Shown here one piece after another: positions 1 to 7,745 of a DNA stretch of 57,898 nucleotides. Position 1 is the first letter of the stretch. Every line of letters begins with the position of its first letter. The stretch covers positions 1 through 57,898 of IMG/VR virus record IMGVR_UViG_3300033273_000437; one strand, written 5' to 3'. Source of the DNA: a virus. The translations under genes and the position numbers were made by a program. The notes beneath the pieces were generated by a model. That model was given only the letters and a program-made list of their open reading frames with translations. It had not been told where the DNA came from and made no database searches.

Positions 1-1677
1 CGTCTTTATGCAATAGAAGTCAATGGTACGGTTCTAACTGGGTATACAGACTTAGACCCTGCTAACATTGACAGCCTCGTAGACTCCCCCACTAATTACG
101 GCACTGATACAGGCGCTGGTGGTGAGGTGAGGGGGAATTATTGCACGTTGAATCCGCTGGACCTTACTACATCTACTACGACATTCTCTAACGGAAATTT
201 AGATATTACGTCAACGGGTCAGTCTAAAGCTCTTGCGTCGTTTACTCCTCCGAGCGGTAAATGGTATGCAGAAGTCACATTGGGTTCTATCGTTGTTAAC
301 TCTTGGATTGGCTTGTATGGAACAGCAGCTTCAAGTGCTGCATCCTGCATTTACGGAATTAACGGTCATGGGTTTTACTCCACAGGGTTCGGCTCCACGA
401 CGAGTGGAGTTTCAGGATCAGGAGTTGCAGGAGACGTAATCGGTTTAGCACTTGATATTGACGCTGGAACATTAGAGTATTATAAAAATGGAGTATCTTT
501 AGGCACGGTCAGTAATATAACTTTTCCGGAAAGTTGGGCCATTGGTATGAACTGCAACGCATCTATTACCAATGCCTGGTCGTGGAACTTCGGCCAACGC
601 CCCTGGGCTTATCCATCAAGCGTTCCCAGCGGCTACAAAGCACTCTGCACGCAGAACCTCCCCACCCCAGTAGTCGCACAGCCTTCTACGGTGATGGATG
701 TTGCAACTGATACTGGTGCAAATATCCTCACTGCTACTAAAGCACTATGTGGAGGTAATGCAAACTTCCTGTGGATTAAAGATCGTGCCAATAACTCCAC
801 AAATCATCACTTGATTGATGTTCTTCGTGATCCTCAGTTAGATGGAACACCGTTCCTTGCTTCTAACAGCACAGATGATGAGACAACGCTTGGTAGTTAT
901 TCAGCCCCATCTGGCAGTAGCGTTGGTTGGGGCTGGTACGCCGGAGACACCACTGCTACTTACGGTCCTGTCGGCTCTGGTGCCGATAACGAAAGCGCAC
1001 TATACAGCATCACTTCTAGTGTGAGGGCTAATCCGTCTGCGGGGTTCTCGATTGTTAGTTATACCGGCAACGGTTCTACAGGTTCTGTTGGACATGGGTT
1101 AAATGCTACACCTCAGTGGATTGTCGTTAAAAACAGGACAAGTGCCGCTCATTGGTATGTTGACCATGTTGGACTATCTAGTGGCAAAGCACTAAATTTA
1201 AGCTCCACTGAGGCGGAATTTACGCCTGGAACTGCAGGTATTACGGCTCGTTCGAGCACTACATTTTCACTTGGAAGTTCTCGAAACGAAACTAATGCTT
1301 CAGGTAATAATTACATCGCCTACTGCTTTGCACCTGTCGAAGGCTATAGCGCGTTTGGTTCGTACACCGGCAATGGGTCATCTGATGGTCCGTTTGTGTA
1401 TACCGGGTTTAGGCCGAGGTGGATTTTAATAAAAGCAACTAGCGTTACTGGCTCTTGGGCTATTTGGGATACATCAAGAGATTCCTACAACGTTATGGAT
1501 AGCGTTTTATTTCCAAATTTAAGCAATGCCGAAACCTCCGCCAGCACTGTTTATGTTGATGCACTCAGCAATGGGTTTAAATTAAAAAATACTAATACTG
1601 CCTTAAATCAAAGCAGTAAATCTTACATATATGCCTGTTTTAGTGAGCACCCCTTCAAAACCGCCCGCGCACGCTAA
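1..1677 (+). CDS. Tail fibre / receptor-binding protein with SPRY (concanavalin-like) domain, 5' partial
   Basis: The frame is open from base 1, so the gene starts outside the window; the GTG at 127 is internal. The visible 558 residues contain a SPRY/lectin-like beta-sandwich (rough residues 45-200; GKWYAEVTL, SWIGLYG, LEYYKNGVSLG) followed by Ser/Thr/Gly-rich repeats with two related units (YTGNGSTGSVGHGL and YTGNGSSDGPFVYTG, each followed by P.WI..K). Such domains bind sugars, so host recognition at the tail tip is inferred. It lies just before a fibre-assembly-like gene, and the lambda-like tail genes end at the other edge of the window, which fits a position after gpJ in a circular or permuted genome. 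Confidence 0.8.
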   Translation, partial: RLYAIEVNGTVLTGYTDLDPANIDSLVDSPTNYGTDTGAGGEVRGNYCTLNPLDLTTSTTTFSNGNLDITSTGQSKALASFTPPSGKWYAEVTLGSIVVNSWIGLYGTAASSAASCIYGINGHGFYSTGFGSTTSGVSGSGVAGDVIGLALDIDAGTLEYYKNGVSLGTVSNITFPESWAIGMNCNASITNAWSWNFGQRPWAYPSSVPSGYKALCTQNLPTPVVAQPSTVMDVATDTGANILTATKALCGGNANFLWIKDRANNSTNHHLIDVLRDPQLDGTPFLASNSTDDETTLGSYSAPSGSSVGWGWYAGDTTATYGPVGSGADNESALYSITSSVRANPSAGFSIVSYTGNGSTGSVGHGLNATPQWIVVKNRTSAAHWYVDHVGLSSGKALNLSSTEAEFTPGTAGITARSSTTFSLGSSRNETNASGNNYIAYCFAPVEGYSAFGSYTGNGSSDGPFVYTGFRPRWILIKATSVTGSWAIWDTSRDSYNVMDSVLFPNLSNAETSASTVYVDALSNGFKLKNTNTALNQSSKSYIYACFSEHPFKTARAR

Positions 1678-1789
1678 CACCATTAGTGAACAAGTCTTCT
1701 GGGTTGACTTGAACTATTTGGAGACCCCGGAAGGTTGCCCCAAGCCAATACGTCTCTACTCGCTAAAATCTAGTTATCCGGATCTGTAA
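1631..1789 (+). CDS. Small protein overlapping the fibre gene end (52 aa)
   Basis: ATG at 1631 opens a 52-residue frame (MPVLVSTPSKPPAHANT...) that overlaps the last 47 bases of the fibre gene in the +1 register and fills the interval up to the next gene, ending one base before its ATG. The C-terminal half (VFWVDLNYLETPEG) reads like normal protein, and the tight spacing on both sides supports a real gene. It could instead be the tail of the fibre protein displaced by a frameshift. No function can be assigned. Confidence 0.45.
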   Translation: MPVLVSTPSKPPAHANTISEQVFWVDLNYLETPEGCPKPIRLYSLKSSYPDL

Positions 1790-1790
1790 A

Positions 1791-2357
1791 ATGCTTGTTT
1801 TAGACGGTAAGCCTTTACGCTACGACAAAGGTTTTGTCCATAACGGGGTCCAGTACCCACCCAACTGGCTTCGTTGTGTTTCTTGGGAAGAGAAAGCCGC
1901 TATCGGTATTGAAGAAGTCCCTGACCCCCCAACTTGGGACCAGCGATTTGCGTGGGGTTATCTCGAAGATGGTTCCCTAAACTACAAGGACCACGAGCAG
2001 CTCAAGGAAACTTGGACATCTCAAGTCAAGCAAACAGCTGCCTCCTTACTCGCCCCCACGGATTGGTACATCATCCGCCGCGCCGACTCCGGTGACGCTG
2101 TCCCTCAAGAAGTCCTTGATGCTAGGGCTGAAATCAGGGAGTACAGCAATAGGATGGAAGTGGCAATCGGGGCAACTCAGGATTCTGCTGAACTAGCCGC
2201 CTATGTAACCAGCCCGATGTTTAATGTCTGGAGTTTCGAGCAAGAACTAGCTGTTAACCCACCTGTCGAGACTGATCTGTTTTCCGGTGAAGACACGATC
2301 CAATTCACAGGAGGTGTTACTTCCGCTGGCGTAACTACTGATTCAGTTTTCCTCTGA
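1791..2357 (+). CDS. Tail fibre assembly chaperone-like protein
   Basis: 188 residues. The central segment TDWYIIRRADSGDAVPQEV, followed by LDARAEIREYSNRME, is the signature seen in phage tail fibre assembly / XkdW-like proteins (a D-W-Y-[IV]-[IV]-R then P..v...R...R pattern). These proteins help fold or trimerise the fibre encoded just upstream, which is the gene order here. Its TGA abuts the stop of the next, convergent gene: the two stops form the palindrome TGATCA at 2355-2360. Confidence 0.65.
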   Translation: MLVLDGKPLRYDKGFVHNGVQYPPNWLRCVSWEEKAAIGIEEVPDPPTWDQRFAWGYLEDGSLNYKDHEQLKETWTSQVKQTAASLLAPTDWYIIRRADSGDAVPQEVLDARAEIREYSNRMEVAIGATQDSAELAAYVTSPMFNVWSFEQELAVNPPVETDLFSGEDTIQFTGGVTSAGVTTDSVFL

Positions 2358-2789
2358 TCAGCTCACGCTGGAGTTAGCAACGGCCACAACTGTGATCCTG
2401 GTCCCGCTCTCAACGTAATACGCCAATAAATCAACTGCGCTGGCTGTCTGTGTGGCATTGAGAGCGGTTCCACCAGCGAAGTTCCAGTAACTCCCCCAGG
2501 TAAGAGAATAAGGAGTACCCGCACTTTGTGTGATTGTGATCACACCGCTTTGACCTGCGGTTAGGTTGGTGGGATTGGCTATTTGTGTACCCTCAGTGAG
2601 AGTAAGACTGAAATTATTAGCGTTTGCAAAGTTAGGAGTCACTACCCCGGAGCTAGAGCTAAGGGCTTCGGGGGTCCCACGTTGGGCCTTTGTATAACTT
2701 TGAGTAGTATTAGTGGCTGCTAGGTTGTCGACCGTAACTGTCTTGTTGCTGGTCGTAATTTGATCGACCTTGACTGTTCCGTATGCCAT
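2358..2789 (-). CDS. Putative tail fibre/tip protein (143 aa)
   Basis: Begins MAYGTVKVDQITTSNKTVTV, a start seen in many marine phage fibre-tip proteins in which the product is a short Thr/Asn/Ser-rich beta structure. The rest (TLTEGTQIANPTNLTAGQSG, then ITITQSAGTPYSLTWGSYW) is typical of the beta-sandwich at the end of phage fibres. Its ATG overlaps the stop of the upstream gene by one base (TGATG), so it is probably translated by coupling as the last gene of a five-gene minus-strand block. Confidence 0.65.
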   Translation of the reverse strand: MAYGTVKVDQITTSNKTVTVDNLAATNTTQSYTKAQRGTPEALSSSSGVVTPNFANANNFSLTLTEGTQIANPTNLTAGQSGVITITQSAGTPYSLTWGSYWNFAGGTALNATQTASAVDLLAYYVESGTRITVVAVANSSVS

Positions 2790-3109
2790 CAGAGATTACT
2801 CACTGTCCAGGTGGAGTTTGCAGGTACCTCAACGGTGTATCCGTTGGCAATCTCCACATCGCCAATAGATAACCCATTGTATCCAGAGGTCATATTCACA
2901 TTTGAATCAATGACTTGTTTGGACTGGAGGATGGGACCAGAGATACCTCCACCCCCAATCTCAACAATCGAGGCAACACCACTCACCTCCTTGCGGGTGT
3001 AAAGCCGCCCATCGGTCGTGTTGATTGCCAACTCGCCCAGGGAGAGCTGCGATGTGGTGGGGACTTTCCCCCCGACTGCACTTCGCTTTATGCGAATGGT
3101 GTTTGCCAT
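2789..3109 (-). CDS. Putative tail fibre-associated protein (106 aa)
   Basis: The N-terminus MANTIRIKRSAVGGKVPTTS followed by LSLGELAINTTDGRLYTRK is a recurring phage adhesin start that anchors fibre proteins to the particle. The C-terminus ends in a short parallel repeat (NGLSIGDVEIANGYTVEVPA). It shares the IKR...P.SL..GELA.N pattern with the neighbouring 305-residue protein, so the two are probably paralogous at their N-termini. It lies three bases after that gene and overlaps the next start by one base. Confidence 0.6.
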   Translation of the reverse strand: MANTIRIKRSAVGGKVPTTSQLSLGELAINTTDGRLYTRKEVSGVASIVEIGGGGISGPILQSKQVIDSNVNMTSGYNGLSIGDVEIANGYTVEVPANSTWTVSNL

Positions 3110-3112
3110 GAC

Positions 3113-4030
3113 TTAAAACGTGCCCCCGTCGAGAGTGACGTTATCGATGGTGTTGTTGGCACCAGTAATTGCCACGTTTGACATCACCCGAGATGCGTTC
3201 AGCACCTGAGTGTTGGCAATCATGAATGTGCCACTGTTGGTGATGTTGATCGCCTGGTTAAACGTCCACGCACTAGTGGCGCTGTACCAAGTGATCTCTT
3301 TGTTCGTGGCTCCAGCCAAGGTCAAGCCACCACCGTTGGCGGTGACGTCGGTCGGAGTAGCGGTGTCACCAAGCAGGAGGTTCTTGTCCTCCACTCGGAC
3401 CTCTGTCGAGGACAGCGTTGTCAGGGTGCCATTAACGGTCAAGTCCCCTGTCACCACAAGGTCATTGCCGATGGTGACGTCGTTCGGCAGACCAACAGTG
3501 ATCGTGGTGCCAGTGTTGCTGACTTCCACTTCATTGGCAGTGCCCTGGACGGTCATCGACCCACCCAGGCTCAGGGTCGCACCATTAACCGTGATGTCGC
3601 TGTTGGACAGCGAGCTATTAGGGATGCCAGATAGTGCAACTTCACCAGTGGTGGTGTTGTAAGTGACGCCAGACCCAGTGGTAGCGCTAATTGCTGCTCG
3701 GGCGCGGGTGTCTGTGTAGTACAGGTTGTTGGCACCTTCGCCAACGTCATCGGTGTCCAGGCCAACAATCGTGGCTGCACTAAAGGTCAGCGTGCCGGTG
3801 AACGTCTTGTCACCTGCGATGGTCTGAGTGCCACCCAGGTTGGCGTAGGCACCAGCGCCTGCAATTGCGACCACACTGGTCGCCACACCAGAACCGTTAT
3901 CGCCATAGCCGTAGTACAGCGTGTTATCGCTGGCTACTTCGTTGTATGCAAGCTCACCACTCTTGAGCGATGTCGGTGCGCCTGCACTGCCGCTACTTGC
4001 GCGGCGTTTGATTTTAAAAGTTACTGCCAT
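3113..4030 (-). CDS. Tail fibre / structural protein (305 aa)
   Basis: Starts MAVTFKIKRRASSGSAGAPT followed by SLKSGELAYNEV, the same anchoring pattern as the next gene. The body is an extended Thr/Gly/Asn-rich beta repeat region with the NNLYYTDTRARAAIS motif common in cyanophage and other marine phage fibre proteins, then alternating V/T strands (TIGNDLVVTGDLTVNGTLTT) expected of a trimeric beta-helix. There is no catalytic motif. Its ATG shares one base with the stop of the preceding gene (TAATG). Confidence 0.65.
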   Translation of the reverse strand: MAVTFKIKRRASSGSAGAPTSLKSGELAYNEVASDNTLYYGYGDNGSGVATSVVAIAGAGAYANLGGTQTIAGDKTFTGTLTFSAATIVGLDTDDVGEGANNLYYTDTRARAAISATTGSGVTYNTTTGEVALSGIPNSSLSNSDITVNGATLSLGGSMTVQGTANEVEVSNTGTTITVGLPNDVTIGNDLVVTGDLTVNGTLTTLSSTEVRVEDKNLLLGDTATPTDVTANGGGLTLAGATNKEITWYSATSAWTFNQAINITNSGTFMIANTQVLNASRVMSNVAITGANNTIDNVTLDGGTF

Positions 4031-4320
4031 TAGAAGGCACCTCCATACAGGGTCAGATCATCATCTAGAACGTCAGTCGGCGTGAATACCGATCCGTTCC
4101 ATTCCAGAACTTTTCCTTGGTCCCCTGATGTCAGGGCATCAATTGCAGCGGTATCCATAAAAGAACTACCGGCAAATGAGGGGCCTTGCGGTCCCGTTGC
4201 CGCTACAGAAACAACATTCGTCGAAGGAGAACGTGTAACTGTAACTTGATTGTCGGTCTCTGTTACTCGAACAACGCTAGACAGCGCCGGAGTTACCTGA
4301 ACTTTCGCTTCGTTACTCAT
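4030..4320 (-). CDS. Putative fibre-module protein with collagen-like GPQGP turn (96 aa)
   Basis: The N-terminal half is Val/Thr-rich (VTPALSSVVRVTETDNQVTV), followed by a single GPQGP and a C-terminal DQGKVLEWNGSVFTPT segment that resembles tip sequences of phage fibres. Both ends overlap neighbours by one base (TAATG), so it is translated within the minus-strand fibre operon. The exact role is unknown. Confidence 0.55.
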   Translation of the reverse strand: MSNEAKVQVTPALSSVVRVTETDNQVTVTRSPSTNVVSVAATGPQGPSFAGSSFMDTAAIDALTSGDQGKVLEWNGSVFTPTDVLDDDLTLYGGAF

Positions 4321-4658
4321 TACACTCCAGTAAATCCAGGGTCAAACAGAGCCCTACCTTGCAGCAAATAGTACTTATCACCACCAGGCTCGGTGATCAT
4401 TACGTCGTACTGGCTCTCCTCAGTGATAGCAGCGGTTGTGGACGCAGCTAACTTAATCCTGAATTTGCCAATTGACTGATCAACCCAGCTCGTGATGAAA
4501 GTCGCAACTGTTGCAGTATTAAGGCGATTGACTAGCTTTCCTGCAACTGAGTAGCCAGCCATATTCACACCATTACCGTTGGAATCCTTGTACTGGAGAT
4601 CCAGTGAGAAGGTTGCCCCTTGGTGAATAGTAATGTCGTAATTACCCGGCTCAATCAC
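4320..4658 (-). CDS. Putative baseplate/fibre protein with immunoglobulin-like fold (112 aa)
   Basis: First gene of the minus-strand block. MIEPGNYDITIHQGATFSLD, then YKDSNGNGVNMAGYSVAGKL, then YDVMITEPGGDKYYLLQGRA and FDPGFTGV, is the pattern of small all-beta phage proteins (BppU-like or gp-wedge-like) that describe a polymer backbone with a dynein-like 'qG.Tf.l...' start. Role is inferred from context and composition. The 76 bases to the divergent lysis gene must hold the promoters of both directions; only AT-rich sequence (TATATT at 4706-4711) is visible. Confidence 0.5.
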   Translation of the reverse strand: MIEPGNYDITIHQGATFSLDLQYKDSNGNGVNMAGYSVAGKLVNRLNTATVATFITSWVDQSIGKFRIKLAASTTAAITEESQYDVMITEPGGDKYYLLQGRALFDPGFTGV

Positions 4659-4734
4659 AGTTATAAAAGCCAGTCTTCGTATTCAGTTTAAGATATCTGA
4701 TCGATTATATTGGGTAAAAGAGCACTTTCATAGC

Positions 4735-5016
4735 GTGGAACCTGTACTTCCGCTGAGCTTAGTGCTCAGTGTCGTGGGTGGGGCTGCTTCGGCATTCCTA
4801 ACACTTGGACGCAAATTCGAGACTATTGATCAAAAGCATCAAAACCACATCCATCTAGTAGATCAACGTATGGATGCAATTGAGTTGCGTCTGGCAAAGG
4901 ATTACGTTGACAAGGAAGATTTGGGAATGATCCTTAAGCGTTTGGATGACCGCATCGACAGGATGGACTATAAGTTGGATCAAATTCTTATTGGGTACAA
5001 TAAAAACGCAAAGTAG
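4735..5016 (+). CDS. Membrane-anchored coiled-coil protein, possible spanin/holin accessory (93 aa)
   Basis: GTG start. One N-terminal membrane helix (residues about 4-23, LPLSLVLSVVGGAASAFLTL) is followed by a charged helix with heptad-like spacing (residues 30-85, including DQRMDAIELRL and LDDRIDRMDYKLDQIL). An N-in membrane anchor plus periplasmic coiled coil is the architecture of inner-membrane spanins and of small phage holin accessories. It is first in the lysis block, directly before a holin-like gene and the endolysin. No outer-membrane spanin partner is certain; the lipoprotein-like gene at 6585 is a candidate. Confidence 0.55.
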   Translation: MEPVLPLSLVLSVVGGAASAFLTLGRKFETIDQKHQNHIHLVDQRMDAIELRLAKDYVDKEDLGMILKRLDDRIDRMDYKLDQILIGYNKNAK

Positions 5017-5028
5017 TTTTTACTTGTC

Positions 5029-5181
5029 ATGGGTATCGTTGAATCCCCAATTTTCTGGGTAGTGCTTGCTGCCGTGTCGGAGATTCTGGCGCTGATTCCT
5101 AACGAGAAGCTGAAATCCAACTCTATTTTTCAACTGCTTGTTGCTGGACTGAACGCTGTCCTGAAGGATCGAAAAAAGTAA
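5029..5181 (+). CDS. Holin-like small membrane protein (50 aa)
   Basis: ATG at 5029 gives MGIVESPIFWVVLAAVSEIL... ending VLKDRKK-stop. One hydrophobic segment (residues 7-22), a central NEKLKSNSIFQLLVAGLNAV helix and a basic tail make it look like the short holin-like proteins found beside cyanophage lysis genes. It lies 12 bases after the coiled-coil gene. Its last codons are CGA AAA AAG TAA, which is a canonical A_AAA_AAG slippery heptamer in register (see the separate regulatory entry), so part of the product may be extended by 93 residues. Confidence 0.6.
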   Translation: MGIVESPIFWVVLAAVSEILALIPNEKLKSNSIFQLLVAGLNAVLKDRKK

Positions 5182-5229
5182 ATTGGCCTCCGGATGGTGA
5201 GATCCTATGGTCTTATCACTCACGATCCG
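5172..5229 (+). promoter_or_regulatory. Candidate programmed -1 ribosomal frameshift signal
   Basis: Heptamer A_AAA_AAG at 5172-5178 is in the correct register of the holin-like gene and is followed directly by UAA (5179-5181). Twelve bases after the heptamer is a stem of two 5-bp blocks, 5191-5195/5225-5229 and 5197-5201/5219-5223, separated by one G-G mismatch, with a 17-nt loop. The -1 frame entered at 5178 runs open to the TAA at 5457-5459. In that frame there is no ATG, GTG or TTG between the previous stop (5097) and ATG 5250. The spacer is longer than the usual 5-9 nt. Confidence 0.5.
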
Positions 5230-5249
5230 TCTGGGAAGATATTCGCCGG

Positions 5250-5459
5250 ATGATTCGTGCTCAGAAGTTTTATAAGACTCTTCCGTCCAAGATTAAGCGG
5301 GCCGAACAGGAATGGCTTGACAGCCAGCCAACACCCAATACACCCAAAGCTCGGTTTATTGAGCATCCCCCTGATGGTTCAGAGGCTCAACAACTTTTGG
5401 GTGGTGCCCTGCAAGCTAAATATGAATTTTTAGACGATGACAACCTTCCCGGCGGGTAA
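5250..5459 (+). CDS. Small hydrophilic protein, stand-alone or C-terminal part of a frameshifted holin-like protein
   Basis: From ATG 5250 it encodes 69 residues (MIRAQKFYKTLPSKIKRAEQ...). The frame is open upstream to 5100 and the translated stretch before the ATG (GEILWSYHSRSVWEDIRR) looks coding, yet lacks a start codon. A -1 frameshift at 5172-5178 would join it to the holin-like protein to give about 143 residues. As an independent gene it has a possible GGAAGA site 10-11 bases before the ATG. It overlaps the endolysin start by 23 bases. Function unknown. Confidence 0.55.
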   Translation: MIRAQKFYKTLPSKIKRAEQEWLDSQPTPNTPKARFIEHPPDGSEAQQLLGGALQAKYEFLDDDNLPGG

Positions 5460-6606
5460 GCTCGCTGACTTTTTCCGTTTTTACGACCCAAGCAACAAAC
5501 AGCATGTTGCGGCAGTCCTTAGGCTTCAAGATGACCTTGAAGAGACGGACCCCAGGCTTGTCTGTGATGATGCGGAATGGGTGAAGCTTTTTCGCACGCC
5601 CCTAGAGCAGCAGCCAGTCTCGGAGAAAGTTGATAACAGCTGGGGAGGTATCGTCACAGCTGCTCGTAACGCAGGGGCTAAGTTTCCTGAACTACTGGCC
5701 GCTCAGTGGGCACTTGAGAGCGGTTTTGGTAAGTACCCCTCAGGCACATGGAATTACTGGGGAGTCAAAGGCGGTGGACGCCGTCCGGAAATTACCTGTA
5801 CTCGTAAAGAAACTACTGAGTACATCAATGGTGAATGGATTACGACTTGCGCTTGGTTTAAGAACTTCGCCAGCATTGAAGAAGGGGCAAGCTACGTCGT
5901 AAACCGTTGGTACAAAGATTTTGAGCGCCACAAGGGTGTTAATCGGGCAAACAGCCGCGATCAGGCAGCGCACCTTCTTGTAGAAGAAGGGTACGCAACT
6001 GACCCTAAATATGCTGACAAGCTTATTGACCTTATGGATCAATATAGTCAGCCGCTATCTGCTCAAGATGGTTTAAGCGTTGAGTTACAGGTTCCTTATT
6101 TATCTCAGATTGATTCGGACACAGATCAAGGATTTCGCATGTGCTTCGCTAGCTCCTGCGCTATGGCCCTCGATTATTTGTGCCCTGGTGTCCTTAAAGG
6201 TCATAAGGATGATTTCTACCTTGAGAGGGTAAACGAATACGGCGATACGACCGATCCTTATGCCCAGCTTTACGCTTTAGAAAGTTTTGGACTTGAAGCT
6301 AATTTCCGTCAAGACTTAACGCTCGCCGATGTTAAAGATCAGTTGACCAAGGGATACCCAGTTCCAATTGGAGTACTTCATCAAGGCCCTAGTTCAGCAC
6401 CGGTTGGTGGTGGACATTGGATTACTCTTGTTGGTTTTGACGAAGATGGCTTAATCGTCAACGATCCCAATGGCGAGATGGATGTGCTCAACGGTTCATA
6501 CGTTAATCACACCAATGGTGACCACATCAGGTATTCCTATCAAAACCTTTTGCCACGCTGGTGTGTTGAAGGTGAGGGTTCTGGATGGGGAATTATTATC
6601 AAGTAA
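5437..6606 (+). CDS. Endolysin: glucosaminidase-type N-domain plus C39-like cysteine peptidase C-domain
   Basis: 389 residues with two catalytic domains. Residues about 65-205 match the endo-beta-N-acetylglucosaminidase/muramidase family (GH73 type): AAQWALESGFGKYPSGTWN with E94 as the likely catalytic acid, then NYWGVKG. Residues about 215-389 match papain-like C39 peptidases: VPYLSQIDSDTDQGFRMCFA (C236), GGHWITLVGF (H327) and VNDPNG (D343). The predicted role is cutting both glycan and peptide parts of peptidoglycan at lysis. No signal peptide is seen, so release should depend on the holin-like gene upstream. Confidence 0.85.
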   Translation: MTTFPAGKLADFFRFYDPSNKQHVAAVLRLQDDLEETDPRLVCDDAEWVKLFRTPLEQQPVSEKVDNSWGGIVTAARNAGAKFPELLAAQWALESGFGKYPSGTWNYWGVKGGGRRPEITCTRKETTEYINGEWITTCAWFKNFASIEEGASYVVNRWYKDFERHKGVNRANSRDQAAHLLVEEGYATDPKYADKLIDLMDQYSQPLSAQDGLSVELQVPYLSQIDSDTDQGFRMCFASSCAMALDYLCPGVLKGHKDDFYLERVNEYGDTTDPYAQLYALESFGLEANFRQDLTLADVKDQLTKGYPVPIGVLHQGPSSAPVGGGHWITLVGFDEDGLIVNDPNGEMDVLNGSYVNHTNGDHIRYSYQNLLPRWCVEGEGSGWGIIIK

Positions 6607-6779
6607 TCATGGCACTACTAATTGCCTGGACCTTGTCCTGTAGTCAGTATCGAGGCGCTATTCAACGTCTATACGCTGATCCTTATTTCCAACAGCCTCA
6701 ATATCATCAGCAAAGACGAGAACTACATGAGTTCTTCAAATCCAAGACTTGGCCCGAATGCCTAGAGGTAGAAGCTTAG
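6585..6779 (+). CDS. Small lysis-block protein, lipoprotein-like N-terminus (64 aa)
   Basis: ATG 6585 has a good AAGGTGAGG ribosome site and overlaps the endolysin end by 22 bases; ATG 6609 (MALLIAWTLSCSQ...) is an alternative. From the second start the protein opens with a short hydrophobic stretch and a cysteine (TLSC), an imperfect lipobox, followed by a Gln/Tyr-rich tail (YFQQPQYHQQRRELHEFF). Location after the endolysin makes an outer-membrane spanin possible, but the lipobox is weak. Confidence 0.5.
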   Translation: MGNYYQVIMALLIAWTLSCSQYRGAIQRLYADPYFQQPQYHQQRRELHEFFKSKTWPECLEVEA

Positions 6780-6786
6780 TAAATCG

Positions 6787-6939
6787 ATGGCTAAAAGTAT
6801 TTCCGGTATTAACTTTGTAAAAGGGGCTCCTAAACGCACTCGTATAGGTGACGGACGAAGAGTCCGGTCGCACACAGCCACTGGCCGGACTAAACGTTCG
6901 AGCAACCGTAAGGTCTATCGAGGTCAAGGAAAGCGTTAG
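6787..6939 (+). CDS. Very basic small protein (50 aa)
   Basis: ATG 6787 to TAG 6939: MAKSISGINFVKGAPKRTRI, then GDGRRVRSHTATGRTKRSSN, then RKVYRGQGKR. About a third of residues are Arg or Lys and there are no acidic residues beyond one Asp, which suggests nucleic-acid or cell-wall binding. It is last in the lysis block and converges with the minus-strand gene at 6936 with a 4-base overlap. Similar tiny basic proteins occur in other cyanophages from memory; function unknown. Confidence 0.6.
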   Translation: MAKSISGINFVKGAPKRTRIGDGRRVRSHTATGRTKRSSNRKVYRGQGKR

Positions 6940-7133
6940 CTTTCATCCTTAAACCGCTTCCATCCAGTTGCAAGCGCATAGATCTCTGGGTTGGCCTCTA
7001 GTGGAGCCATCTCAGAGAATCCACGTTTCCAACCATGGGACTTCATTACCTCTTCCACTTCGTCTCGAATCTCATTGAGATCGTCGAGAGTACCAGTAAA
7101 GCGGAATCTAACGTACTTAACCTTTTCACCCAT
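6936..7133 (-). CDS. Small protein of unknown function (65 aa)
   Basis: Chosen start is the ATG at 7133 (MGEKVKYVRFRFTGTLDDLN...), 8 bases inside the end of the upstream DUF3310-like gene, a normal coupled arrangement; an upstream TTG would add 14 residues of poor quality. The fold looks alpha/beta with an acidic helix (DEVEEVMKSHGWKRG). No family recognised. Confidence 0.55.
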   Translation of the reverse strand: MGEKVKYVRFRFTGTLDDLNEIRDEVEEVMKSHGWKRGFSEMAPLEANPEIYALATGWKRFKDES

Positions 7134-7470
7134 GGCGCACGATGTCTTTGCCGTAAATTTCTTTATGCAGCTCAATAGCTGTGTCTAGGCTCTGACGAGC
7201 TTTCACCAGATCAGCTAACTGCTGCTCCGGATTACCCTTGTGTTTGTGTGGGTAACGACTCACATATTTTACAGCGTTTATTGTTACGAACTGAAGCAAT
7301 CCTTCAGCGCCATACATAGTCTTCGCGACATCGTATGGAGATACGCCTTTTTTGTAGTGTGCAGGATTGGCTACTTTATCCTGCTCAAAAGAGAGGCCCG
7401 TAACCAAAAGGTCCGGGCTCTCCATACCATCTTGGGGAATAAACATTTGAGTGCCACATTTGACACTCAA
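7126..7470 (-). CDS. DUF3310 (SaV-like) protein
   Basis: 114 residues. NPAHYKKGVSPYDVAKTMYG, then NAVKYVSRYPHKHKGNPEQQ and LADLVKARQSLDTAIEL, is the DUF3310 pattern (NPxHY at the start, N..KYv.R...K.g...DL.KA). The family includes T7 gp1.7 nucleotide kinase relatives, so a role in nucleotide metabolism is possible but unproven. Middle gene of a three-gene minus-strand set. Confidence 0.75.
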   Translation of the reverse strand: MSVKCGTQMFIPQDGMESPDLLVTGLSFEQDKVANPAHYKKGVSPYDVAKTMYGAEGLLQFVTINAVKYVSRYPHKHKGNPEQQLADLVKARQSLDTAIELHKEIYGKDIVRHG

Positions 7471-7479
7471 ACTTACCTA

Positions 7480-7599
7480 TTACTTAGCCGAGTTTTTACG
7501 CTCGTACACGACGCCTCTGTAGCAGAGGGAGACGTGCTGAGCGGCTTTAATCCGCTCTTCGCGGACTTGCTTACGGCGGATCAATTCGAGAACGTTCAT
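7480..7599 (-). CDS. Tiny conserved-looking protein with CYRGVVYE motif (39 aa)
   Basis: The ATG at 7599 gives MNVLELIRRKQVREERIKAA, then QHVSLCYRGVVYERKNSAK. The CYRGVxYE element resembles the cyanobacterial DUF4278 core. Upstream in-frame residues (to 7665) are low quality, so the inner ATG is preferred. First gene of the minus-strand trio beside the attP region. Function unknown. Confidence 0.55.
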   Translation of the reverse strand: MNVLELIRRKQVREERIKAAQHVSLCYRGVVYERKNSAK

Positions 7600-7745
7600 G
7601 GTTAGTACCAACAGAGTATTCGCCCCCGTTGCATGGCGAACACGGACTGCAGCCTCTCGGCCCAACGTGTCCTCATATTAGTAGCAATTAATACTGTTTG
7701 CCTCAATACACAACGCTGCCTAGTATTCCGAGGCCTACAGCAGCA

